A DNA stretch of 64,000 bases. Origin: Jackrogersella multiformis (Eukaryota; Ascomycota; Sordariomycetes; Xylariales; Hypoxylaceae). A program made the position numbers and the translations under genes. Position 1 is the stretch's first letter. Every line of letters begins with the position of its first letter. Positions 19,969 to 30,353 of the stretch are shown here, in pieces. The DNA lies in assembly GCA_902806575.1 (NCBI GenBank), contig CADCXD010000008.1, forward strand, positions 2,356,001-2,420,000, written 5' to 3'. The notes beneath the pieces are model-generated. The model made no database searches. It was not told the origin of the DNA and was given only the letters and a program-made list of their open reading frames with translations.

Positions 19969-21764
19969 TTGGGGGTGATCGAGCAAGGGTAAGGTAGTTC
20001 CCGCTCTGGATCCTTAAGGAGCGCGGACCTTGGCACTCGCGGTAATCCTACAGGTACTTATCCGATTATATACATACATATTTGGCCTCTATAGACCTTT
20101 CGATAAGATAGGTACCTACCTAGGTAAGCAGCTAGGCACGCAGCTTAGCTATATGTACTTGTCTCCAATAGGTACCTACTTAAGAGTAGGTAGGTAGGTG
20201 ATACACCCAACCTGTGAGGGCTTTGACGTACTACCTATAGACATAAAAGCCTGACTTATGGACAAGTGAGAGTCTAACGACCGTCACATAAGTAATACTA
20301 TGCATTATAGTCAAAGATACTTACAGAGGTATTAGTATCCCCGTCGATTATGGTCCCCCCGGCCAGGCCAAGTGGCCTAAGCTCCGCGGCCCTTCTTTGA
20401 ATACCTACACTAGGTAGGTATCCTTTCCCTCTTACAACCCCATACATATGTGTATGCAATCCTAGGTAAGTAGTCTAGCTGTCTGGGTACTTCCCAGCTC
20501 CGTGGATCTACCTATATCAGAAAGGCTCCCATAAGTTAGATTTATGGTTCAACAGTTCAAACGCATGTATAAGCGGTGCATAACATAAATTAGTCGATGC
20601 AAGCAAGCCCCAACGGCGCCTGGTACCGTAGCCATCGCATTGGAGAGATCGGCCCGCTACGCCAGCCATGTCTCAAAGCCAAACTCCTCCTTACCAACGC
20701 CCAGGATCGTTGTCACAGTCACATTCAAACCCTGGGCACGCAAGCATAAGCACGCAAAGCCTGCAGCGCGAGAGGCCGGCCTGCTTCTGTCGGGCCTCTC
20801 CATTAATGTATATAATAAACAAGTATGCCCTTCGCAAATATGCTATATTCTAGTATAGGTAGACATTTGTGTTCCACATCAGGAGTAGCAGTTCGTTACT
20901 ATTTAAAACGCCAGAATTTTAAGTATCAGTCACAGCAAAAACTAAGGCTTAAGTAGGTAGTTCAAAATCTTTCTTTTTCCTTTTAGTTTTTTCCGACCTA
21001 TCACTTTTTATAGAGGGCAGGGTTGGTCCTTAAATGGCCGGCTGCAGCGCGAACCAAGTCTTTAAGGCCCTCGGCTCCGAGCCTACCGCACAATACCTGC
21101 TAGAGATTCTCTTTACGGGAGGTTCTTTTCGTTTTTTAGCAGTCTATCCGTACCATATACAAGGGAAGATCTTCTAAACCTCGAAAGCATAATGTATGTT
21201 GGGGCGCACAGTGATCGCGAATGTAAACCTGGCCTTTATGTTGTCCAATTACCAACTTGGAGCTTTTGTCAGTTTCTCCTACCTAGCATTAGAGACGAAG
21301 AGGTTTACAGGCATAGAGTCGACGGGCATACGCCCTTGCAGGCTTCAGCTATGCGATAGCGAATTGGTGGTGTGAATTTCAACTCAACCCCTATCCTGTA
21401 TTCCATATCATGCCGTAATAACTAAACGCCTTATTCCTTATCATTCGAAAGAATACTACGTATTAGCCATATAATATTCTACTTTATTAAACACCGTACC
21501 GGATCGTCTCTAGAATGCATACCTTTGCTGCGCGTGTAGGAGCTGTTGCTTTTACCATTTAAACTAGCTGGGAATCTCAATCCAGTGCTACATAAGAGGC
21601 ATCGCTACAGGAACCCCAGATCACAGTGTGACCGTCGGTCGGCCTTAGAAACTTCATTATATAGGTTTAGTCAAATTGCAATATCTGTCTATGATAGATG
21701 GATAGTCCATTGATGGGCATCACCAAGCTCACCGCTATGGAAAGATAATACTCCTTCGAGCAAG

Positions 21765-21992
21765 TTGCATCCTAGCGGAAATACCCCTGTTCCTCCGTTG
21801 CCAGTATTGACACTCGAGACACTTTGTGCAATGACACAGGGCAATGACACAGGGCCTTTATCATCACTGATCGCTGAATCAGATCAGGACAAAAGCGGTA
21901 GTATCATCGTTACCGAATTCGCGACTTGGTTGCTAGGCTATAAGAAGCGTCCCCTATTCTCACACCCGAGAAGCCTGACCGATGATTGGTGA
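21765..21992 (+). CDS. Short ORF with one canonical EF-hand loop, possible relic
   Basis: A 75-aa frame that contains DQDKSGSIIVTEF. This fits the EF-hand calcium loop consensus (D at 1 and 3, S at 5, G at 6, I at 8, E at 12, F after). The only other notable feature is a small tandem duplication of GCAATGACACAGG just before it. The flanking residues do not form a clear helix-loop-helix pair, and no second EF-hand or splice partner was found. It may be a fragment of a decayed calcium-binding gene or chance. Low confidence that it is expressed. Confidence 0.15.
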   Translation: MHPSGNTPVPPLPVLTLETLCAMTQGNDTGPLSSLIAESDQDKSGSIIVTEFATWLLGYKKRPLFSHPRSLTDDW

Positions 21993-24190
21993 CTTGTCTG
22001 CTCCCCAAGTGCCGTTTTCCTAGGACCAAGAACCAATATTCGTTCTCAGCCGCTATGCTGTGGTGACACAACAGATGTAGTGCTACTGGGTTATTCCTTT
22101 ACAGGTAGCTAAAAGGGAACATGGCTTTGTAGCATCACATCTAAGGTTCGTCCGCTAGAAGAATGTCCTTAGTTACATCTTCTCTACCGCACGGCAGGCT
22201 CGCAAATCTGGCCTGTCGGGCTTCTTTCCAATCACATGCTGGGTTCTATAACAATCAAATACAATACTGCCAATGAATAGGCACATCTTTCATAAGAGTG
22301 ACAACCAGCACTAACTATTTATAGGCCTTATGGTCACTTTTTATTTATATAGGCAGTAGTTAGATATGAAGAGCCATAGGGGTCTGCCTAGACTCTTCTA
22401 TGCCTCAATTAAGGAGATCTGTGGGATTTAAATGTTGAACTTACGCAGGTACTTAATGTACATTGACATACTTACTTATAAAAAGGTAGTAGGCACGTAG
22501 AAGATACAATTGTTTGCGCTAGCTTGTCCCTGATCCGTCGCAAGGCAACGATATGCGCATGTAACTCATCGATATACCTACCCAATCGCAAATCATAAGC
22601 TCGTCTTACCGACTAGATGAGTTGGGTAGCGCCCATTGTGGATATGGAGATAGACGTTTGTAGATACTAGAGGCTCAGCCGGGCGCCTTTACTGCCTTGA
22701 TATCCCTTAGATGTAGTCAGTCGTCCATCGTCCCTTGGAGGGATCTGAGGAACATTAGTTCTCGTATCGTGAATACGGTTATAGTTTGCTAACTGCGAAT
22801 ATGGAATCCCATGTAGCTATTGACTTGATAGGATATCGTATAACGCTTGCGAACAGGTACCTTGTAAATATGGAAAACCTGAGTCACACTATCCCCTGTT
22901 CTCCCACTCACTCGTAACACCATCTCGTCACATTGCCGCCCCTCCGTAAATCCAGAATCCAATAGGAATTGCCGGCCGTCCTTAACCGGACTCCAGTAGG
23001 GCTGCTGACAGCGCCATGGAGAGAAGCTAAGAGTTCGGATCTGGGTACTAGGTCCTCGACCTGTGGGACGAGGGGAGGCCACGGACATGAGAGGAAGAAC
23101 GAGATGGAAGAAAAAGGAAATGGATCGCGATGAGATGACGATTTGGAATTAGGTATTGGATAAGAAGAGCCATGGATAGTTTGGATGGTTATTCTCCACA
23201 ATACGTGGAATCTAAGATAATAGCAGATGGTGAAATTTAAGAGTTCGTCATACTATCGACGAAGTATGCATGTTTCTAGCCTGGCTTCTAATGACCTATA
23301 AAAGAGGCATATCCTGAACCGGAGTGGAAGGTTTTGTTTTATAATAATAGGAAGGTAATGTATTCAATCGTTGTGGTTATGCTTACCGTCGACATATCGT
23401 CTTCCCCTTATAGTGATTACTTACCTAGGTACCTGTATGTAGCTATATGGAGCTCGCCTGAAGTTGCTCTGGGGCCGAATTGGTTCACAATTCTTTCATA
23501 ATACAAGCTATCGGTGCTGGGAGCTTCTGGGTCTTAAAATACCTAGGTAGGTAACATCCAAGATTTTGATAAATTTCAACTTCCAACACAAAATATCTGC
23601 AGACTACACTACCTACCAAGGTACATACCTATGTAGCATATAAGGATGTATATTACCATCTTGATTCTAATAATTTAAATTATCCTCTAAGATATCCATT
23701 GTGAATATAAGTAACCAGCTTTGTTTGTGCCACTTTGGGATTGTTAAATTCGAAGGCATCCATACCCCTAGCTGGTACGTAATTGTAGGTAGGTAGTAGT
23801 AGTGTAGAGTAGGTACCTTGGTACCTTCGAAAGGGGAATACTATGTACCTAGGTACCTTGTAATGAAGCAAGTGGGGCCTTAGTAATGGATATCTATATC
23901 CGGACGGCCGGGAGATCTCCGGCCAAAGCCGCGATCCGTTATCCACCTACAACTAGGTAGGTACGCAGGCGCGTTAGCTGGTACTCGTGGCAGCTAGAGC
24001 CGAGTTATGAAAAAATAAATTTAAAAAATAAGAAGGTGGATGGTCATTTTCATTAAACGTCAAACTTCATATTCAGAGCGAATACTAACTACCAAGGTAC
24101 CTACCACAAGATAGCAGACAGCATACAGCAGACACCGTCTGATCGATTGAAACGCATAAACCCTAACCGCGTCGCCTCCTCTAGACACAC

Positions 24191-25125
24191 ATGATGGCCC
24201 CGTCGCGGGCTACAACTAGTCTAGCTGCCGTCCTGCGGCGAACCACCCAACACCAGCAACGACAGCTACGGCTTCAATCCCTCCGCGCACCTGTCCCCCG
24301 TCGCCCATATCACTCTTATGACCACCCACCACCCCCGGGTGTCTTCAGCGCCGACGAGCAAGCTATCCTATCCGCCGCGTACCGCCACGTCCCCGAGCAC
24401 GGCTTCACTCAGCATGCCCTATCTCTTGGTGCCCGCGACGCCGGCTACCTTGATATCAGCACCAACCTGCTTCCCGAGGGGCCCTTTAGCCTGATCAGAT
24501 ATCACCTCACCACCCAGCGGGAGGCTCTCGCAACACGGAGCGAGGCCATTTTTGATCCTCAAGGAGAAGAGGCAACTTCTACACCACTACTGGTCCCAGA
24601 TAAAGTTGAGCGACTGACGTGGGAGAGGCTGTTGGGAAACCAAGAGGTCAACCACCGCTGGCAAGAGGTGAACCCTCCACTCTCCACCCGTTCTTGGCCT
24701 CGTGCCCGACCTTCATTCCACCCCGCTCCGCTCCATTCCATCCCACCCTAGCCCACCATCTAGCTAATCCAGTTTTCTCCTCCAACCCGCAGGCCCTAGC
24801 CGTAATGGCACAACCCTCACACGTCCCGGCCTCGGTGCGCGAACTAGCGCTTCTCGCCGACGAGATCCATTATCTGGCCGGCGACACCTCAGTTGACCCG
24901 TCGTGGTACACGAAGCGCGGGTCGTTGTCCGTGATCTACGCCTCGTCCGAGCTTTTCATGACGAACGACCGGTCTCCCGGCTTCGGCGAGACCCGAGCCT
25001 TCCTGCAGCGCCGCCTCGACGAGACGAGCAAGGTGGGTAGTGCTTTGGGCAGTGTTGCCCAATGGGTGGGCTTCACCGCCTCGGCCGGCGTGAACGTGCT
25101 CCGGAGTAAAGGCGTTAGGATATAG
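24191..25125 (+). CDS. COQ9: COQ9-family ubiquinone biosynthesis protein, mitochondrial
   Basis: Two exons, 24191-24667 and 24793-25125, joined in phase 0 (WQE then ALAVMAQP), giving 269 aa. COQ9 binds lipids and CoQ intermediates and presents them to the hydroxylase COQ7 within the coenzyme Q synthome on the matrix face of the inner membrane. The first 45 residues are Arg/Ser/Thr/Gln-rich with almost no acids, a mitochondrial presequence ending near RRPYHSY. The TetR-like N-terminal helices follow (DEQAILSAAYRHVPEHGF, TQHALSLGARDAGY). The C-terminal helical domain has LADEIHYLAGDTSVDPSWY, with the Asp/Trp-Tyr pattern of the family, and ends in an amphipathic helix candidate. Two adjacent ATGs (24191 and 24194) can both start. 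It is convergent with SMC6. Confidence 0.92.
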
Positions 25126-25594
25126 GTTGAACCACTCTGTACGGGTTTGTATGCACTTTAGCTATTTCAAAGGGTGTCCCGTGGAAATGTACCCCACTGG
25201 AAGCCTTGTCATCTTTAAATAATTCATTAGCCCAAGAATTAAACTTAGTTAAATCATCATAAAAACCTGGTGTGTCGTGTATGAATAATAGTGGCGCGTG
25301 GGTTACGAACGGCGTTGATGAAAAAGGATGATTTGGATTACGATAGTCGAGTCAAATGCCCAGGCAATTGGTATTGCACAGCTCGCCACTATTTGTACAA
25401 TATCTCACACAGTGGGATGAAGCCAGTACCAGTTTATGCTCCAAACCTAGTCGTCTCCCTCTACCATATTAACATGAAAACTTTTTGATACCGAGACACG
25501 CCGCCACCACCTGAACTCCTTAGGAGGTAACTCCCCTGGCCGGATGGACGCCTCGCCAACCCTAAGTGTTATGACAATAGTAAACCGAATTATA
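25126..25594. other. Convergent 3' intergenic region
   Basis: Between COQ9 and SMC6 stop codons. It contains probable 3' UTR sequence only; open frames here are short and featureless. Confidence 0.5.
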
Positions 25595-28500
25595 TCAAGG
25601 GTTTGCGAGAAGCCGTTGTCGGGGATCCGTGAGTCTGGTTATTATATCGTTAGTTCTGGTACCAACTGCCTAGCGCGTGGATATTCCGATTCAATGGTGA
25701 ACTTACCTGATGATTTTGACATCTTTGTCAATCTTTGCCCGGCCCTCGATGGCATTGGGAGTAATGAGAATAAATTGCTTGCCTACAGAGCGACGAGCCG
25801 TAGTAATCTACAATATTTGTTAATGGGGTTTGCTGGCTTGGTGGAGATATAGCAACTTACTAGCATGTTTGTGCTAATGGCACGGTTGACGTTGTCCATG
25901 AAAACGTCGAATTCATCTAGGCATCGTAAGGGAGACCCCATCGCGTCCCAGATGGCAAGGAGAAGGCATATCGATGAAAATGACTTCTCTCCACCGGACA
26001 AAGTCTTCGTGTTCCGCCCCGAGCTAGTCTTCTTCGTCTCATCCGGCTCGACTTGGACTCGAAGCCTCTTCGCTTGATGGTCGAGAAAAAGCTCTCCCCT
26101 GAAGCCACGCTCACTCAGGAGATAGTTGAAGTTACATCGCGCATGCGCGGAGATGAGTCGTTGGAATGTTCTCCATTTACGTAGCCGATCCATCAAGGCC
26201 TTCTTCAGCTCATCCACAAGTGACGTGAGATTCTTGTGACTTTTCTTGGATTCCCGATATTCCTGGATTGCCTGTGATGCGCGATTCTGGATTTCTTCGT
26301 CTGTCGCACCTAGCTGGCCACGGATTTTCCTCAGTTGCTCCTTGATAGCTTCGAATTTGCGTTCGATGCTTCGAACCGTTTCGCCTTCGGGAATATAGGC
26401 TCGCTCAGGAACCACAGCACTTGCCTGTTTTGTATAGTCGACAACAACAGCTGCCTGCCTTTCTTTAGATCTCTCCGCGTCGGCCTTCTCAGCCTTCGCT
26501 ATTTCAATATTCTCGTAAGCTTGATTCTTCTCAACCAGGGCTACCCGTCGGGTCTCCTTGAATCTCTTGACCTTATCTTCGGCTTTCGTAATCTTTGCTC
26601 TGTGGTCCTGACAAACCAGCTTGACCTTCTTGAATACTTCGTGGAGGGCATCTGCCTCCTTGTTCATCTCTTGCTTTTGCATGGCCAGCTCCCCAAACTG
26701 ATTGCCGTAGTGATCCTTTTGGATCTTTGCTTCTTGAAGATCGTTCTTATATCCTTGTAGTTTGTTATCGACGCCTTCGAACTTGTCAAGCTCCTCTTCG
26801 ATATGTGTGACCCGAGCTTGAGCGTTGCGCAACTCTTTCTCAAAGTTAGCTTCTTGTCTCTTATGCTGATTGACGGCTTGGACACAGCGCTGAGCCGCCT
26901 GCTGAAGAGTTCGCCTTGACATGTCCAACTCTCGGAACTCCGCTCTCAGCTGCTCTAGAGACTCCTTAAAGAAACTAACTTGGGACTCTATGTCGTCCGA
27001 CTTCATACGAGACTTTTGGTCATTATAAGGGGCGATAGGGCTGGTGGCAATATTTCCACCACGTGTTGTGAGCCGTAGACCATGGCCCCTTTTCTTGTCA
27101 TGGAAAGACAAACAAGCGGCGACATTCTTCGGCTGTTGCCCTTCGAACATGACGCGTTCTGCCTCCTCTCGATCTTCAATCAGGATCGTCTGCTCAATCT
27201 GGTTATTGATGACTAGTTGATCTCTCACGCGCGGATCATCGATCTTTAACACTCTTAGTATCGTATCAAAGTTTTCATCCGGTTCCTTCAAGTTGCTAAT
27301 CAATGTTCTCGAACATATGAAGGTGGGACAGTTTCGGATTCCCAGTCTCTCCATATGTGAGAGCAGCCGCACCGAGTCAGATCGATTACTGACGACAAAG
27401 CCGTTGAGAGTGGTTCCAAATATCTTCTCGAGGATTGACGACCACTTAGGTTTAGTCAATTGAATATGTGTGCCAATAGGACCGATGGGCTTTTGCGAGA
27501 ACCCACTATCGCTATCAATGAGCCGCAATAGCTGAGGGACTTGTTTTTCGAAACCGGCAAACGGGTCACTACGGCTTTGTGACAAAGTTCGCAGCTGGTT
27601 CTCGGCTGCTGAAACTTCTTGCCGCTTCTGGTTGGCAAGCTCTTCCGATTCCTGCGCCTTCTTGTGAGCTTCGTTGCGCTCATTGACAAGACTAGAGTTG
27701 CGTTCGGCATGGGTCTTCTGAGACTCCCTAATACCTTCTATAGAGCGTTTGGCATCCTCTAGCTCTGTCTGTTTTTCAGCAAGAGCCCCGCCGTTCACTT
27801 CCTCTAGACGTCGTTCTTCTTCGTGTATCTTCTTCTCATAGTCCTTGACCTTCTGCGAGGCATTCGTGAGTCGTTGATGGATGTCCCTCTCTTCCGTATG
27901 AGTCTGTTCGATCAATCCTCTAGCATCGTTGAATTTTGACTTCGCTTCCTCCTCCTGCTCCTTGAATTGGCCTTCCTCCTGGCGAAGAAGGTCCAAGGCT
28001 TCCCCATTTTCTCGGACCTTATCGTCGATGGTTTCGAGGAATTCCGTCTTCTCTACAATTGTCGCTTCCATCCGAGTGACCTCTTCCTGGGCTGCGACTA
28101 TGGCGTTCTCCTTCTGTTGCAGAATGGTCTCCTGCTCCATCACCTGGGCCCATGCCAACTGATTCGAGTAGACCTTCGATTGCCTCCGCATCTCTGCACT
28201 CTTTGTGACTGCGTCCCTTAGTTTCACGGCCTTCTCGCTCTTTTCCTTGAGGAACGAGATATTCTCCTGGAACGCAAGCAGCCTCGTCTCATTAGCTTCG
28301 AGCGTTTCTTGGAGGAGCTGGTAGTCTTGGTCAAGCTGTTCCAATTGGGTACCTTGGACGAAGTACTTGTATTTGGCGACAGGGGTAGCGGCATTTAGAA
28401 ATTGGCGCGCATTATCTTGAGAGAGCACGTTGAGGGGATTGTCAACCTGGAGGCAGTAATACTCGACGATATCATCAACATCGCTCTTTTTGGTAGAAAC

Positions 28501-29282
28501 GATATTGTTATTAACGCTCTTCAATTTGAAACCACTTGAGCCGGTTTTGCTGAAGTGTCGCTCGACGATTATGGAGTCTCCATATAGGTCATACTTATAG
28601 GCATCGGGGCCTTGATTTTTTATCTGGACGATCAGAACAGCACGATCTTCACCCTCCTTCACGAAGCTTCGTAGGCTTCCACCACGATTTGTCGCGCTGG
28701 CTTTCCCACCTAAGCACAGGGTTATAGCAGTCAGAATGGCACTCTTGCCGCTTCCATTCTCCCCTACAATGAAGTTAAGCAAAGGTCCGAGTTCAACAAC
28801 CAGCTTCGTATGGCACATGAAGTTGATGCAGGTTATGACTTCGATAATAGCATTAAGAGCCACCTGGTTTTCACCGAGCATATGCGGACGGTTCTTTAGA
28901 CGTTGTGTTGCTCGTTGGTCATCTATATCGGTATTCTCAAGGTGTCTAAATCCGGCATCGCGCATCAACTCGTACTGCGTCGCAGCCGGCGCAGCGGGTT
29001 CTTCCGGCTCCTGCATCACTTCATCCCCGTCGGAGCTGGCGGCGCTCTCCTGGTGAGATGTCCGAGCTTGCTTTCTGCTAGGGCCGGAGTTCGATATTCG
29101 TGCCTTTTTTCGCTGCTGTGTTCATCAGGTTAGATTATAGCGCATCGGGGCTCTTGTGGTAGATAATTACTGACAGGATCATTTTTTAGACTTGAGCTGG
29201 CTTGGACAATGGTAGCTCCACCATCGCTTTCTTCGTCGTCAAATGCAGCGCGACGAGAGCGCTTGATTGTTGCGGCGGGCAT
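25595..29282 (-). CDS. smc6: Structural maintenance of chromosomes protein 6 (SMC5/6 complex)
   Basis: Minus-strand exons 29282-29175, 29115-25861, 25807-25707 and 25634-25595, about 1167 aa. The exon 2 start could also be 29112, because two AG acceptors are three bases apart. Smc6 is an ATPase arm of the Smc5/6 complex for recombinational repair, replication-fork stability and rDNA segregation. A disordered acidic N-terminus carries a basic RKKARI motif. Walker A (GENGSGKS) sits near residue 154, followed by long heptad coiled coils split by a hinge about 500-680. The C-terminal head has LSGGEKSFSSICLLLAIWD and LDEFDVFMDNVNR, the SMC signature and Walker B. The last two small exons restore ITTARRSVGKQFILITP and end KIIRLTDPRQRLLANP, as expected for the family. 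Confidence 0.95.
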
Positions 29283-30353
29283 GGCGGCGGCGCAGAGTCC
29301 TTGTTGGGGAGGAGGGGGGGGGGGACGAGTAGATATTTTGTTTGTTTCGCGAATTTAGTTGAGTTTGGTTTAGTTTAGGAGTTTGTCTTAGATATTATAT
29401 CTATGACAATGATGGGATGGAAAATCCCCGACGTCAGACAATAACTATTGTTCTAATGTGAGGAAGGATTATTAGCACCGCCTGCGAAAATACATAATGT
29501 AATTGAATGAACTGGGATGGGAGTACCTACCTAGGTAGATATTATAATAATAGGTAATACCTGTAAGATAAGATTTGGTGAGGAAAGACGCGACTTAAAG
29601 ACGCGAAGCACTAATAGAAGGGACGTGTTGCCTTGCTTCTATGCAGCATTACGTAAGGAAACAAAGTTTTATTCTCTCAGAATTCTCCTTCAAAAGGCAA
29701 GGGTTGGGGGCCAGTAGGTGGGAACATACACTAGGTACCTAGGGTAGTTCGGGCGACTGGGCATTTCCCCATTTCTATGTCTCCACTCAGGCGTACCTAC
29801 TTAAACATAACTATTCCCCCTGTAGGTTTGTTGGGGCTTAGGGGAGGGGTCCTTGTCAGGTACTTAGATACATACCTCCATTTTAGATCTACATCCTAGG
29901 TACCTAGGCAGCTAGGTAGGTACCTCATAGATACTTGAATGTTCCTGCACGGACTATTCACATACTGCCCGTAAGTGGATACACTATATTCTAGAACAAT
30001 TCAAACATTCAAACATCCATCGTTTACAACACATCTATCTCAAGTACACAATATTCAACTCCTCTTCCAAAATACAAATTCTTGCATATCTAAATAGCTG
30101 CTGCTTAGATGATAAAAATTGACGAATAAGCTGCAGGAACACAAATTCACATACTCAAAAAGAGCCTGACAGGGGCTTGCTACAAGTGAGTTGACCTTCG
30201 TAATGCCCGTGATGTTATACTGACTTCATACTAGCCTAAAAATCGTTCGGCATCACAGATACTGCGTACTCTGTATACACCATCTAATATAAATTAAACA
30301 CACACAGGACTACACAATACTGCTGTAATTACATGCCCAGCGCGGCATGCTAA
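29283..30353. other. Divergent promoter region of SMC6 and SGT1
   Basis: Contains G-runs at 29310-29323, TACCTACCTAGGTAG at 29523-29537, and further palindromic words at 29733-29748 and 29892-29926. No coding sequence seen. Confidence 0.55.
29587..29607. promoter_or_regulatory. Paired GACGCGA sites (MCB-like) upstream of SMC6
   Basis: Two direct copies of GACGCGA (29587-29593 and 29600-29606), 13 bp apart, about 305 bp upstream of the SMC6 start. ACGCG is the core of the MBF/MCB element that drives G1/S genes for replication and repair in yeasts. The full MCB ends in T, and here both copies end in A, so this is a suggestion only. Confidence 0.25.

Larger units (their letters stand above)
18601..24190. 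other. Gene desert, AT-leaning, with dispersed palindromes
   Basis: About 5.6 kb without a gene I can support. It contains many TACCTAGGTA-type palindromes (for example 19690-19700, 20110-20125, 20408-20421, 23419-23432, 23538-23553, 23808-23862), a tetranucleotide array at 19907-19968, and GC-richer islands at 20340-20400 and 20610-20800. Weak ORFs occur at 21765-21992 (+) and 22789-23201 (-, two overlapping frames). No transposase, reverse transcriptase or terminal repeats were recognised. Confidence 0.5.

Noticed and set aside
18601..24190. Transposon relic in the gene desert
   Set aside because: I saw no terminal inverted or long direct repeats and no recognisable transposase or polymerase fragments by eye; a database search could still overturn this.
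24619..24792. Extension of the second COQ9 frame upstream into HPFLASCPTFIPP-type sequence
   Set aside because: This stretch is the intron (24668-24792), with a canonical donor and a CCCGCAG acceptor; COQ9 homology stops and resumes exactly there.
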